Notes: a model not told the origin generated them from the letters alone. 64,000 bases of DNA from Streptomyces cyaneogriseus subsp. noncyanogenus (GCF_000931445.1 NZ_CP010849.1:4092001-4156000), one strand, 5' to 3'. Positions 41,180 to 49,842 are shown, numbered from the stretch's first letter. Numbers and translations are program-made.

Positions 41180-41349
41180 CACTTTCCTCCGTTGGCGACC
41201 CAGGTCATGAAGTCACCGATGGCCTTGGCGGCGTCGGATATGCCTTCGAACCCTATCTGGACGTAGTCGGCCGCCCCGGCCGGGTCCGTGATGATCACGT
41301 AGAGCACGAAGACCACGAGTACGTAGACGGCGATCTTCTTGGCGTTCAC
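41179..41349 (-). CDS. Small membrane-associated protein coupled to Dabb gene
   Basis: A 56-aa protein from GTG 41349 (GGGAGG 12 nt upstream). Residues 3-21 (AKKIAVYVLVVFVLYVIITD) form a single transmembrane helix, then a soluble amphipathic part with ADYVQIGFEGISDAAKAIGD and FMTWVANGGK. Its TGA (41179-41181) overlaps the next ATG. The frame is missed by length filters but the overlap and hydrophobic helix make it convincing. The function is unknown. Confidence 0.75.
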   Translation of the reverse strand: MNAKKIAVYVLVVFVLYVIITDPAGAADYVQIGFEGISDAAKAIGDFMTWVANGGK

Positions 41350-41450
41350 CGCCACTGCGGCCTCCCCAGTCGCTGATCTGCCCGAGGGTGCTCATGATCG
41401 CACGAAGGGCCCCGCCGTACGAGGGTCCTGCCGGCCCGCCGCACAAGCCG

Positions 41451-41485
41451 AAGGGGCGCCCGGTCCGTTGGACCGGGCGCCCCTT
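41451..41485 (-). terminator. Terminator of tRNA-Ser(CGA)
   Basis: AAGGGGCGCCCGGTCC (41451-41466) pairs perfectly with GGACCGGGCGCCCCTT (41470-41485), 7 nt beyond the tRNA 3' end. Confidence 0.85.
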
Positions 41486-41492
41486 CTCTCGG

Positions 41493-41577
41493 CGGTAGCG
41501 GAGGGATTTGAACCCTCGGTGACTTGCGCCACACTCGCTTTCGAGGCGAGCTCCTTCGGCCGCTCGGACACGCTACC
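41493..41577 (-). tRNA. tRNA-Ser (anticodon CGA)
   Basis: An 85-nt type II tRNA read on the minus strand: acceptor GGTAGCG/CGCTACC, anticodon loop CTCGAAA, long variable arm, T-loop GGTTCAAATCC and discriminator G. Confidence 0.97.
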
Positions 41578-41621
41578 GAGGGAGACCCTACCGCAAGGTG
41601 GGGCGTGGTTCGAAATCGATA

Positions 41622-42053
41622 TCAGCGCGCGCGGAAGAAGTCGGTGAGGAGGGCGGCGCACTCCCCGGCGAGCACGCCCTCGATCACCTCGGGCCGGTGG
41701 TTGAGCCGCCGGTCCCGTACGACGTCCCACAGCGAACCCGCCGCGCCCGCCTTCTCGTCGCGGGCGCCGTAGACCACCCGGTCCACGCGCGACTGCACGA
41801 GCGCGCCCGCGCACATCGTGCAGGGCTCCAGGGTGACGACGAGGGTGCAGCCGGCCAGCCGCCACTCGCCGAGCCGGGCGGCGGCCCGCCGCAGGGCGAG
41901 GACCTCGGCGTGCGCGGTGGGATCGCCGGTGGCCTCCCGCTCGTTGTGGCCGGCGGCGAGCACGGTCGTGCCGTCCGCGGCCAGGACGACGGCCCCGACC
42001 GGGACGTCCCCGCCCCGGGCCGCCCGCCCGGCCTCGTCCAGGGCCAGGCGCAT
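41622..42053 (-). CDS. tadA: tRNA adenosine(34) deaminase
   Basis: A 143-aa zinc deaminase that converts A34 to inosine in tRNA-Arg(ACG), whose gene is at 11585. The zinc site and proton donor are seen as DPTAHAEVLAL and EPCTMCAGALVQS. VPVGAVVL and RVDRVVYGARDEKAGA are also typical. ATG 42053 is used; the open frame continues upstream with no usable start codon. It is 75 bp downstream of its conserved companion protein in a presumed operon. Confidence 0.95.
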   Translation of the reverse strand: MRLALDEAGRAARGGDVPVGAVVLAADGTTVLAAGHNEREATGDPTAHAEVLALRRAAARLGEWRLAGCTLVVTLEPCTMCAGALVQSRVDRVVYGARDEKAGAAGSLWDVVRDRRLNHRPEVIEGVLAGECAALLTDFFRAR

Positions 42054-42127
42054 CGCGGCCCGCCAGCGGTCGCGTACCGGGTCGGGCGGCGGGCCGCCGG
42101 TTCCTCCGGGTTCCTCGGTCGGTGCGG

Positions 42128-42682
42128 TCAGCGGACGGTCTCCAGCGTCTCCGAGGCGCCCAGGGCCTCGGCGATCTCGGTGAGCGCGTCCTCGGACAGC
42201 GCGCGCAGCTCCTTCTCGCTCACGCCGAGGTCCTCCAGGATGTCGGCGTCTCCGACCGGGCCGTGCGGCACGGTGGACTCGGCGCCGGCGGGCTCGGGGC
42301 CGTCGGCGTCGTCCTCCGGCTCACCGTCCTCGGTGCCGTCGAGGTCCAGGGCGTCCAGGTCGGGGGCGCCGTCACCGGGCTCCCGGCCCAGCAGCTCGTC
42401 GGTGAGCAGGAGCTCGCCGTAGCTGCTGCGGGCGGCGGCGGCGGCCTCCGAGACGTAGATGCGAGGGTCGTCCTCGCCGTCGACGCGGACGACGCCGAAC
42501 CAGGCGCCCTCCTGCTCGATGAGCACCAGCACCGTGTCCTCGTCGGGAGAGGCTTCCCGGGCCAGGTCGGCCAGATCCGACAGGGTCTCCACATCGTCGA
42601 GCTCTGTGTCGCTCGCTTCCCACCCGTCTTCGGTGCGCGCGAGCAGTGCGGCGAAGTACACCGTGACTCTCCCACTGGTCAT
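42128..42682 (-). CDS. tRNA adenosine deaminase-associated protein
   Basis: A 184-aa protein of the actinobacterial family named for its constant place next to tadA. It opens VTVYFAALLARTEDGWEAS, then LSDLADLAREASPDEDTVLV and LIEQEGAWFGVVRVDGEDDP. A long acidic linker (DALDLDGTEDGEPEDD) precedes a C-terminal helix (DILEDLGVSEKELRALS). Its molecular role is not established. ATG 42682 has no good RBS. Confidence 0.88.
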   Translation of the reverse strand: MTSGRVTVYFAALLARTEDGWEASDTELDDVETLSDLADLAREASPDEDTVLVLIEQEGAWFGVVRVDGEDDPRIYVSEAAAAARSSYGELLLTDELLGREPGDGAPDLDALDLDGTEDGEPEDDADGPEPAGAESTVPHGPVGDADILEDLGVSEKELRALSEDALTEIAEALGASETLETVR

Positions 42683-42996
42683 AGGCGTGCCGGTTGGGGG
42701 TCCCCCCGGCGGAGGTTGCGGGCGGGGGAACGGGCTCCGAGCCCCACCCACTCGGAATCGTGGCAGAAACAAGGCGTTCAGGGGGACGTCTTCGGCTCCC
42801 TGTGTCCGGCCGTTTTGATCGCGAGTCCGAGGGCGGTCCGGGTACGTCTGGACGAGCCCCTCCGCGAGGGACCCACCAGCGCGCTCGGCGCCACCACTTG
42901 CGGATCGTACGCGGAGTTGCGCGGTCACCGCGCACCGCGTGCGGACCGGCGCCCGCGCGCCGCGCGATGTTCCCCGTCCGGCCCCCGGCCGCCCGT

Positions 42997-43209
42997 CTAC
43001 CAGCGGAAGGTGCGCATGCGCATCGCGCGGCGCAGCCGGGCGACCTTGGCGCGGCGCGGCTGGACGCGGGCGCGCAGCGCCCGTGCCTCGGCCAGCTCGC
43101 GCAGGAACTGGGCCCGGCGCCGCCGCCGTTCGGCGTCGGTGCGGACCTCGGCGTCCGGCCCCGGATCGTCGTTCCGGGACGGCATGTCGTGGATTTCCCG
43201 GTCAGGCAC
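42997..43209 (-). CDS. Small basic protein of unknown function
   Basis: A 70-aa protein from GTG 43209 (GGTGGTGAG upstream). The first 20 residues are acidic and polar; the rest is Arg-rich (RRRRRAQFLRELAEARALRA, then ARLRRAMRMRTFRW) and predicted helical. Such small, basic proteins upstream of upp are conserved in Streptomyces as far as I recall. Nucleic-acid binding is possible but unproven. Confidence 0.65.
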   Translation of the reverse strand: MPDREIHDMPSRNDDPGPDAEVRTDAERRRRRAQFLRELAEARALRARVQPRRAKVARLRRAMRMRTFRW

Positions 43210-43348
43210 AGTCTCACCACCCCGCGTCGATCCCTCCCACCTTCCCCCGGACGGGCGGTTCGACGCCAGGGAGCGGGTGCGGAGCGCTCCCGGGGGCTTG
43301 ACCGGCGCGGGGACGCCGGGCCCATCGGGCCCGGTTACTGTGGTGGAC

Positions 43349-43984
43349 ATGCGTCTCCACGTCGTCGACCACCCCCTGGTCGCCCACAAGCTCACCACGC
43401 TGCGCGACCAGCGCACCGACTCCGCGACCTTCCGCCGTCTCGCCGACGAGCTGGTCACCCTGCTCGCCTACGAGGCCACGCGCGACGTGCGCACCGAGCA
43501 GGTCGACATCCAGACGCCGGTCGCCCGCACCACCGGCGTCAAGCTCTCCCACCCGCGTCCGCTGGTGGTGCCGATCCTGCGGGCCGGCCTCGGCATGCTG
43601 GACGGCATGGTCCGGCTGCTGCCGACCGCCGAGGTGGGCTTCCTCGGCATGATCCGCAACGAGGAGACGCTGGAGGCGTCCACCTACGCCACCCGGATGC
43701 CGGAGGACCTCTCCGGGCGGCAGGTGTACGTGCTGGACCCGATGCTCGCCACCGGCGGCACGCTGGTCGCCGCGATCAAGGAGCTGATCCGGCGCGGCGC
43801 CGACGACGTGACCGCCGTGGTGCTGCTCGCCGCCCCCGAGGGCGTGGAGGTCATGGAGCGCGATCTGGCCGGCACGCCGGTGACGGTCGTGACGGCCTCG
43901 GTCGACGAGCGTCTCGACGGCAACGGCTACATCGTGCCCGGCCTGGGGGACGCGGGGGACCGGATGTACGGGTCGGCCGAGTAG
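43349..43984 (+). CDS. upp: Uracil phosphoribosyltransferase
   Basis: A 211-aa salvage enzyme making UMP from uracil and PRPP. Recognised by MRLHVVDHPLVAHKLTTLRD, RPLVVPILRAGLGMLDGM, the PRPP motif VYVLDPMLATGGT and the uracil-binding end DGNGYIVPGLGDAGDR. The length matches the family. A TTACTG element lies 9 nt before the ATG, so the transcript may be nearly leaderless. Confidence 0.97.
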   Translation: MRLHVVDHPLVAHKLTTLRDQRTDSATFRRLADELVTLLAYEATRDVRTEQVDIQTPVARTTGVKLSHPRPLVVPILRAGLGMLDGMVRLLPTAEVGFLGMIRNEETLEASTYATRMPEDLSGRQVYVLDPMLATGGTLVAAIKELIRRGADDVTAVVLLAAPEGVEVMERDLAGTPVTVVTASVDERLDGNGYIVPGLGDAGDRMYGSAE

Positions 43985-44004
43985 GCCGTCCCCCAGGAGC
44001 GCCC

Positions 44005-44025
44005 CCGCGCGCGCTCCGCGCGCGG
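44005..44025. terminator. Bidirectional terminator after upp
   Basis: CCGCGCGCG (44005-44013) and CGCGCGCGG (44017-44025) pair around CTC, between upp and the convergent LytR_C gene. Confidence 0.7.
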
Positions 44026-44029
44026 CTGC

Positions 44030-44668
44030 TCAGCAGTTCCGCTCCTCGTCGGCGGACGCCCGCCGCGGCTCGGCCAGTGCGGCCAGCGCCCGGTCGGCGT
44101 CCGCCTCCGGCGCCAGCTGCCGGAAGGCGTCGCCGATGATCAGGTCGACGGCGGCGTCCCGGCGGGCGGCGTCGGTGCGGCGCTCGGCGGCGGGAAGCTG
44201 GGTGGCGACCACCGGCAGCGAGGTCTTCGCGGCGGAGCCGGGGCCCAGCAGGACGCCGGCGCCCTCGACCTTCTTGTCGTACTCCTTGGGCGCGTTGCCC
44301 ACCTCGCCGATGCGGAAGCCGCGCTTCTTCAGCTCGTCCGCGGTCTTCTTGGCCAGGCCGGTACGGGTCGTCGCGTTGAACACGTTGACGGTGATCCGGG
44401 CGGGTTCGGGCGGTACCGCGGCGCGGGGCGTGGCGCTCGCCCGGGGGGTGCACGCCGCCTTGGCGCCGGCCGCCGCGGTGGAGTTCCCCCCGCCGTCGAA
44501 GGCGTCGACGAGCTGCGTGGTGCCCCAGCCGAGCAGGCCGAGGACGGCGACGCCGGCGACGGCGAGGAAGGCGAGCCTGCCGCGCCGCCGGGGAGGCCGC
44601 ATCCGCGGGTACTTGTCCCCCGTGATCCGGTACGCGCCGCCCATGCCGGGTGGAGTCAGCATGCTCAT
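44030..44668 (-). CDS. LytR C-terminal-domain membrane protein
   Basis: A 212-aa protein. A basic N-terminus (PPRRRGRLAFLAVAGVAVLG) carries one transmembrane helix. The extracytoplasmic part has the LytR_C fold: ITVNVFNATTRTGLAKKTAD then ELKKRGFRIGEVGNAPKEYD and AGVLLGPGSAAKTSL. This domain often accompanies LCP cell-wall ligases and binds wall polymer or peptide. Here it stands alone. Confidence 0.88.
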   Translation of the reverse strand: MSMLTPPGMGGAYRITGDKYPRMRPPRRRGRLAFLAVAGVAVLGLLGWGTTQLVDAFDGGGNSTAAAGAKAACTPRASATPRAAVPPEPARITVNVFNATTRTGLAKKTADELKKRGFRIGEVGNAPKEYDKKVEGAGVLLGPGSAAKTSLPVVATQLPAAERRTDAARRDAAVDLIIGDAFRQLAPEADADRALAALAEPRRASADEERNC

Positions 44669-44848
44669 GGCCGCAGCGTAGTGCGCCGGGACGGCCGTGC
44701 CTACCAGATGATCATTCGATGCGTCCGGTCAGGGGCAATCCAACCCGAAAGGGTCAAGCCGGGCGCTTCGCGAGGCGAAGCCGGGGCGCTTCACGGGAGT
44801 CGGGCCGGGCGCCTCGCGGGGTGAAGCCGGCCGGGCGGGCGGGCCCGG

Positions 44849-45145
44849 TCAGTCGAGTTCGAGGACGCGCGCGTGCAGCACCTGGCGCTGCTGGAGCGCC
44901 GCGCGCACCGCGCGGTGGAGGCCGTCCTCCAGGTACAGGTCGCCCTGCCACTTCACGACGTGCGCGAAGAGGTCGCCGTAGAAGGTGGAGTCCTCGGCGA
45001 GCAGGGTCTCCAGGTCGAGCTGCTGCTTGGTGGTGACGAGCTGATCGAGGCGGACCGGGCGCGGCGCGACGTCCGCCCACTGCCGGGTGCTCTCCCGGCC
45101 GTGGTCGGGGTACGGCCGGCCGTTTCCGATGCGCTTGAAGATCAC
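44849..45145 (-). CDS. Conserved actinobacterial protein (family often annotated VapB-like)
   Basis: A 98-aa protein from GTG 45145. It reads IFKRIGNGRPYPDHGRESTR, APRPVRLDQLVTTKQQLDLE, TFYGDLFAHVVKWQGDLYLE and ends QQRQVLHARVLELD. Relatives are annotated as type II toxin-antitoxin VapB-like antitoxins in databases, as I recall, but there is no toxin gene next to it and no obvious ribbon-helix-helix. The DLYLEDG-HRA part resembles a ParB/Srx-like nucleotide-binding segment. The role is uncertain. Confidence 0.7.
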   Translation of the reverse strand: MIFKRIGNGRPYPDHGRESTRQWADVAPRPVRLDQLVTTKQQLDLETLLAEDSTFYGDLFAHVVKWQGDLYLEDGLHRAVRAALQQRQVLHARVLELD

Positions 45146-45250
45146 ACGGAAAGCCTACCGGCCCAGACGTTCCGGGCGCAGCCACGGCGACGCAGTGCGA
45201 CGCTGAAAAAGACGCAACAAACAGGGGCAAACCGGGAACAGGGGCCTGAT

Positions 45251-46870
45251 ATGAGCGACCGTGAGACCGGCTCTCCGGCCGGTGCCGCCGAACCCTCCGG
45301 AACCCCGCCCGCCCTTCCGCCCCCGGCCCTGGAGATCGCCTCGGGGTACGCCTTCGGCGGCCCGGCGCTCGACCTGGGCGCTCTGCTGTGGGACGGGGTC
45401 TGCCTGCCGGGCACGCGGGTCCGTGTCCCGCTGTCGGTGCTCAACCGGCACGGCCTGGTCGCGGGCGCCACCGGTACCGGCAAGACCAAGACGCTCCAGT
45501 TGCTCGCCGAGCAGCTCTCGGCGCGGGGCGTGCCCGTCTTCCTGGCCGACGTCAAGGGCGACCTGTCCGGGATCTCCGCGCCCGGCGAGGAGGACGACCG
45601 GGTCCGGGCGCGGGCCGCGGAGACCGGCCAGATCTGGACGGCGACCGGCTTCCCGGCCGAGTTCCTCGCCCTCGGCGGCACCGGCCCCGGCGTGCCCGTG
45701 CGCGCCACCGTCACCAGCTTCGGCCCGGTCCTGCTGGCCAAGGTGCTCCAGCTGAACCGCACCCAGGAGGAGTCCCTCGCCCTGATCTTCCACTACGCCG
45801 ACACCAAGGGCCTGGAGCTGATCGACCTCAAGGACCTCCGGGCCGTGGTCACCTTCCTGACCTCGGACGAGGGCAAGGCCGAGCTGAAGGACATCGGCGG
45901 TGTGTCCGCGGCGACGGCCGGGGTGATCCTGCGGGCGCTGACCACCTTCGAGGCGCAGGGCGCGGGCGGCTTCTTCGGGGAGCCGGAGTTCGACACCGGG
46001 CAGTTGCTGCGCACGGCACCGGACGGGCGGGGCATGGTCTCCGTCCTCGGACTGGCCGCCGTGCAGGACCGGCCCCGGCTGTTCTCCACCTTCCTGATGT
46101 GGCTGCTGGCCGACCTCTTCCACGATCTGCCGGAGGTCGGCGACACCGACCGGCCGAAGCTGGTCTTCTTCCTCGACGAGGCCCACCTGCTCTTCCACGA
46201 CGCCTCGGCGGCGTTCCTGGAGTCGATCACGCGGACCGTACGGCTGATCCGCTCCAAAGGGGTGGGCGTCTTCTTCGTGACCCAGACGCCGAAGGACGTG
46301 CCCGCCGACGTCCTCGCCCAGCTCGGCAACCGCGTCCAGCACGCGCTGCGCGCCTTCACCCCCGACGACCGCACGGCGCTCACGGCCACGGTGCGCACCT
46401 TCCCCGACTCCGCGTACGACCTGGAGGAACTGCTGACCGGGCTCGGCACCGGCGAGGCGGTGGTGACGGTGCTCGACGAGCGGGGCGCGCCCACGCCGGT
46501 CGCCGCGACCCGGCTGCACGCGCCCGAGTCCCTGATGGGCCCCGTGGACGCGGCGGCCCTGGAGCGGGCGGTCACGTCCTCGCCGCTGTTCGGGCGGTAC
46601 GCGCGGGCCGTGGACCGGGAGTCGGCGTACGAGAAGCTCACCGGGACGGCCGAGGAAGAGGCGCCGCGGGCGCCCGGCCGTGCGCCCGGGCGGGAACGGC
46701 CCTCCGCCGGGGAGCGCGAACGGCCCTCCGCCGGGGAGCGGGAGCGGCCCTCCGTCGTCGAACAGGTCGTGGACAGCGGGGTCTTCCGGTCCCTGGCCCG
46801 GTCGCTGGGCACGCAGATCGGCCGCGAGATCACCCGCTCCCTCTTCGGCACCGCCCGGCGCAGGCGTTAG
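45251..46870 (+). CDS. HerA-like helicase/ATPase (DUF853)
   Basis: A 539-aa ATPase. Walker A is GATGTGKTKTL (about residue 75) and Walker B is VFFLDEAHLLF. Motifs KGVGVFFVTQTPKDVPADVL and LGNRVQHALRAFTPDD match the DUF853/HerA helicase-like group, which forms hexameric rings. A C-terminal helix (RSLGTQIGREITRSLFG) is conserved. Between them a linker carries three tandem copies of a short unit (ERPSAGER, twice, then ERPSVVE). It is monocistronic. Its biological role is poorly known. Confidence 0.9.
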   Translation: MSDRETGSPAGAAEPSGTPPALPPPALEIASGYAFGGPALDLGALLWDGVCLPGTRVRVPLSVLNRHGLVAGATGTGKTKTLQLLAEQLSARGVPVFLADVKGDLSGISAPGEEDDRVRARAAETGQIWTATGFPAEFLALGGTGPGVPVRATVTSFGPVLLAKVLQLNRTQEESLALIFHYADTKGLELIDLKDLRAVVTFLTSDEGKAELKDIGGVSAATAGVILRALTTFEAQGAGGFFGEPEFDTGQLLRTAPDGRGMVSVLGLAAVQDRPRLFSTFLMWLLADLFHDLPEVGDTDRPKLVFFLDEAHLLFHDASAAFLESITRTVRLIRSKGVGVFFVTQTPKDVPADVLAQLGNRVQHALRAFTPDDRTALTATVRTFPDSAYDLEELLTGLGTGEAVVTVLDERGAPTPVAATRLHAPESLMGPVDAAALERAVTSSPLFGRYARAVDRESAYEKLTGTAEEEAPRAPGRAPGRERPSAGERERPSAGERERPSVVEQVVDSGVFRSLARSLGTQIGREITRSLFGTARRRR

Positions 46871-46906
46871 GACCTTCCGTCCGGGACACGCCGGATCGGG
46901 GCCCGG

Positions 46907-46949
46907 GCGGAGGCGGTGGCTCCCGGCAGGCGGGCCGCCCCGCCTCCGC
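46907..46949. terminator. Bidirectional hairpin
   Basis: GCGGAGGCGG (46907-46916) and CCGCCTCCGC (46940-46949) pair between the HerA-like gene and the convergent 45-aa gene. Confidence 0.55.
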
Positions 46950-46967
46950 CGTGCGCGGCCGTACCGT

Positions 46968-47105
46968 TCAGGCCGGCCGGCGTCCGGTCGCCGGCCGCTG
47001 TCCGGGCCGCTGCTCGGGCCGGGGCGGGGCGGCCGGCCCGGACGCGCTGCGGGCGGCCTCGGCGCGCAGCAGGGCGCGCAGGACGGCATAGGGGTCCTTG
47101 GGCAT
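46968..47105 (-). CDS. 45-aa protein of unknown function
   Basis: ATG 47105 follows GAGGAGAG by 8 nt. The product begins MPKDPYAVLRALLRAEAARS, a helix-forming start, and ends in a Pro/Arg-rich tail (PEQRPGQRPATGRRPA). The good RBS and conserved-looking N-terminus favour a real small gene. Function unknown. Confidence 0.6.
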   Translation of the reverse strand: MPKDPYAVLRALLRAEAARSASGPAAPPRPEQRPGQRPATGRRPA

Positions 47106-47165
47106 GGCGGGTCTCTCCTCGTTCGGTGGGCTGTCGCGGAGCTGACGGGCGGGTGAGGCCCGAGG

Positions 47166-47597
47166 TCAGCAGCGCAGGACCACGGAACGCGGGACGCGCG
47201 GACAGGAGGGCGGCGGGCCCGGCGGCGCGGGGACGGGGCGGCGCCCGGCGCCCCGGGGGCGGGGTACCGCCGCCGGACGCGGGGGCGCGGCCGGGCGCCG
47301 GCCGGTGCGGGCGGGGACCCTGGGGGCGGTGTCGGGGACGTCGTACTCGGCCGCCGCGGCGCCGCTCTCGCCGGACACCACCACACCCGGTGCCGCCTGG
47401 GCCTGCGCGAGCGCGCCCGGCACCAGCAGGACGAGCAGCAGTACGAGCACCCGCGCCCCCGGCCGCAGGCACGCGGCCCGCCGGGCCGCCCGGGGCGCGG
47501 GACTCGTAACGCGCCCCGGGCGTGCGCGCCCCTTCGCGCCGGGGGCCGCAACCGCTCGCCGGGCGCGGGCGCGGGGCGCGGGGCCGGGGCCGTTCAC
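47166..47597 (-). CDS. Hypothetical membrane or secreted protein
   Basis: A 143-aa protein. Its GTG overlaps the stop of the HdeD-like gene (GTGA, 47594-47597), so the two are coupled. A basic N-terminus precedes one hydrophobic segment (GARVLVLLLVLLVPGALAQA), which could be a signal peptide with cleavage near AQAQAA. The rest is Pro/Arg-rich and low in structure, and the final residues are SVVLRC. There is no recognised domain. Confidence 0.55.
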   Translation of the reverse strand: MNGPGPAPRARARRAVAAPGAKGRARPGRVTSPAPRAARRAACLRPGARVLVLLLVLLVPGALAQAQAAPGVVVSGESGAAAAEYDVPDTAPRVPARTGRRPAAPPRPAAVPRPRGAGRRPVPAPPGPPPSCPRVPRSVVLRC

Positions 47598-48271
47598 AGG
47601 GTCCGGGGCACCTGGCGGGCGCGACCGCGGATCCGCAGGGCGGTGAGGATCTCGACCACGCCGACGGCCACGAGCCAGCAGCCGCCGACGACGGTGAGGA
47701 CGGCGACCGACTCGAACGGCGAGACGATCAGGACGGCCCCGGCGAGGGCGGTGACGACACCGAGGAGCATCTGCCAGCCGCGCGCGGGCGTCCCGGGGTC
47801 GTGGGCGGCGGCCACGGTGTGCGTGATCCCGCGGAACAGCCAGCCGATGCCGATCCACAGGGCGAGCAGCAGGACCGACCGCAGGGGACCGCGGAAGCAG
47901 AACAGGCCCAGCAGCACGCAGACCGCGCCGCTGACGAAGGCGAGGACGCGCAGGGAGGTGGTCCGGTGCGTGCCGAAGGCGGCGGCGAGTTGCAGCACCC
48001 CGCTGACCAGGAGGTAGAGACCGAACAGCACCCCGGCGGCGAGCAGGGACGCGCCCGGCCACACCAGGACCAGTACGCCCAGGACGAGGGAGGCGGCGCC
48101 GGTGAGCAGCACGGTCCGCCAGGCGGTCCGGGCCAGCAGGTGCAGCGGCCCTTCGAAGGGCGGTTCGGGCTCGTGCCCGCCGGGCGGCCCGGCGGTGGGC
48201 GCGTGCCGGGCGTGGACCCGGCGGTCGTCGTACTCGGGACCCCACGGGGAGCCGCTCGGTGGCTCGGTCAT
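47594..48271 (-). CDS. HdeD-like (DUF308) membrane protein
   Basis: A 225-aa protein. After a 48-residue soluble, Pro-rich tail, six transmembrane helices follow in the HdeD pattern: TGAASLVLGVLVLVWPGASL, GLYLLVSGVLQLAAAF, VLAFVSGAVCVLLGLFCF, LLALWIGIGWLFRGI, MLLGVVTALAGAVLIVSP and VLTVVGGCWLVAVGVVEI. In enteric bacteria HdeD helps acid resistance; in Actinobacteria the role is not known. It is the first gene of a two-gene unit. Confidence 0.85.
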   Translation of the reverse strand: MTEPPSGSPWGPEYDDRRVHARHAPTAGPPGGHEPEPPFEGPLHLLARTAWRTVLLTGAASLVLGVLVLVWPGASLLAAGVLFGLYLLVSGVLQLAAAFGTHRTTSLRVLAFVSGAVCVLLGLFCFRGPLRSVLLLALWIGIGWLFRGITHTVAAAHDPGTPARGWQMLLGVVTALAGAVLIVSPFESVAVLTVVGGCWLVAVGVVEILTALRIRGRARQVPRTL

Positions 48272-48407
48272 GGTCCATGCTTGGACCTCGCGCGCGCGGC
48301 CCGCCCTCCGGAGCGGGCCACTCGGGTGACGGCCGTCCGGCGGGGGCGGCGCGGGCGTGCGGGTGCGGCGGCCGCGAGCCCGCCCGGAACGGTCCCGGCG
48401 GCAGCGG

Positions 48408-49010
48408 CTACGCCCCGGCCGTCCCGGTGGCCTTGGCGGCCTTCGCCGCGGCCTTCATCTCCTGCTTGTGCGCTCGCACCCTGGCCAGCGACTCCGGCCC
48501 GGTGATGTCGGCGACGGACCGGAAGGACGTCGGCTCGCCGTAGTCGCCCGCGGCCTCCCGCCAGCCCTCGGGCCGCACGCCGAGCTGCTTGCCGAGCAGG
48601 GCGAGGAAGATCTGCGCCTTCTGCTTGCCGAAGCCGGGCAGCTCCTGGAGCCGCCGGAGCAGCTCCCGGCCGGTCCCCACACCGCGCCAGACGGCCTCGG
48701 CGTCACCGTCGTAGTGCTCGACGAGGTACTGGCAGAGCTGCTGGATACGCCCCGCCATCGACCCGGGGTAGCGGTGCACGGCCGGTTTCTCCGACAGCAG
48801 CGCGGCGAACTCCTCCGGGTCGTACGCCGCGATCTCGTGCGCGTCCAGGTCCTCCGCGCCCATACGCCGGGCGATCGTCGCGGGCCCCTTGAACGCCCAC
48901 TCCATCGGGATCTGCTGGTCCAGGAGCATGCCGGTCAGCGCGGCGAGCGGGCTGCGGCCGAGCAGCTCGTCGGCCTCGGGGTCCTGGGCGAGGTGCAGGG
49001 TGACGTTCAT
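48408..49010 (-). CDS. HhH-GPD base-excision repair protein
   Basis: A 200-aa protein of the endonuclease III-like superfamily. The segment LTGMLLDQQIPMEWAFKGP matches the family start, and LPGFGKQKAQIFLALLGK is the helix-hairpin-helix with the Gly-rich turn. The Asp of a catalytic Gly/Pro-Asp loop may be in EAAGDYGEP. There are no iron-sulfur cysteines. This small form is common in Actinobacteria and is expected to remove damaged bases. Confidence 0.88.
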   Translation of the reverse strand: MNVTLHLAQDPEADELLGRSPLAALTGMLLDQQIPMEWAFKGPATIARRMGAEDLDAHEIAAYDPEEFAALLSEKPAVHRYPGSMAGRIQQLCQYLVEHYDGDAEAVWRGVGTGRELLRRLQELPGFGKQKAQIFLALLGKQLGVRPEGWREAAGDYGEPTSFRSVADITGPESLARVRAHKQEMKAAAKAAKATGTAGA

Positions 49011-49034
49011 GGTCCGATGATCGCGCGTGCGCGG

Positions 49035-49757
49035 TCAGGTCGCGCGCCAGTACCCGAGGGCGTTCACCCGCTGCCTGGGCAGGCCGAGCTCCTTGCGTAC
49101 GTACGACGTCAGGGCCCGGGTCGTCACCGTGTCGCAGGCGATCCAGACATAGGGGTGGGGCGTCTGCGCCACCAGGGCGGGCAGCTCCGCCCTCACCCGC
49201 TCCACGAGATGGGCGCCGGCGTCGCGTCGGGGGACCGTGCGCAGCTCGTGCCGGCCGGGCGTATGGCGGAAGGGCAGCCCGTCCGGAGCGCCCTCGAACC
49301 AGAGGGTGGCGGGGGCCCGGCCCACCGCCGCCAGCAGCGAGTTGAGCGCGGGCAGGGACGCCGGATCGGCGACGGCGAACAGGTGGGAGGGCGCGGGATC
49401 GGGGTACGGGAAGCCGGTGCCCTGGACGGTGGCGTCGATGGTGTCGCCGGGCCGCGCGGCCCGCGCCCAGTCGCTGGCGCACCCCTCGTGCAGGGCGAAC
49501 TCCAGAGCGAAGGTGCCGGCCGCCGGGTCGGGGTCGACCAGGGTGTAGGCCCGCTGGTGCGGTCTGCCGGCGTTGTCGAACCACAGCCGGATCCACATCG
49601 TGGGGTGGACGCCGGCCGCGGCCAGCAGACCGCCGTCCGTGAAGCGCAGCCGCCGGTAGCCGGCGGTGACGTCCTGCCCGTCCGTCACCGTCAACGTGAA
49701 GTCCTTCGCCCGCAGCAGTCTGAGGACCGCGCCCTCCCAACCCCGCCCCTGCCCCAT
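49035..49757 (-). CDS. Siderophore-interacting FAD-binding reductase
   Basis: A 240-aa protein of the ViuB/SIP family that reduces ferric siderophores after uptake. The FAD-binding half reads VTAGYRRLRFTDGGL, PTMWIRLWFDNAGRPHQRAY and TLVDPDPAAGTFALEFALHE; the C-terminal half ends RVNALGYWRAT, close to the usual YWR-x-G. Its promoter shares an iron box (49807-49825) with the divergent hydrolase gene, so both should be expressed when iron is scarce. Confidence 0.92.
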   Translation of the reverse strand: MGQGRGWEGAVLRLLRAKDFTLTVTDGQDVTAGYRRLRFTDGGLLAAAGVHPTMWIRLWFDNAGRPHQRAYTLVDPDPAAGTFALEFALHEGCASDWARAARPGDTIDATVQGTGFPYPDPAPSHLFAVADPASLPALNSLLAAVGRAPATLWFEGAPDGLPFRHTPGRHELRTVPRRDAGAHLVERVRAELPALVAQTPHPYVWIACDTVTTRALTSYVRKELGLPRQRVNALGYWRAT

Positions 49758-49806
49758 GACTTCTTCACCCTTCGCGTACGATTCCGCCACTGGTTCGGTC
49801 ACAGAA

Positions 49807-49825
49807 TTAGGCAAGGCTAACCTAA
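49807..49825. promoter_or_regulatory. DmdR1-type iron box
   Basis: TTAGGCAAGGCTAACCTAA is a 19-bp near-perfect palindrome, differing at two positions from TTAGGTTAGGCTAACCTAA. It lies 49 bp before the reductase start and 17 bp before the hydrolase GTG, between the two divergent genes. Confidence 0.85.
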
Positions 49826-49842
49826 AGGGAAGTAGGGCACAG

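Noticed and set aside
44849..45145. A toxin-antitoxin pair
   Set aside because: No toxin-sized ORF adjoins the VapB-annotated-type protein; the neighbours are a LytR_C gene and a HerA-like ATPase.
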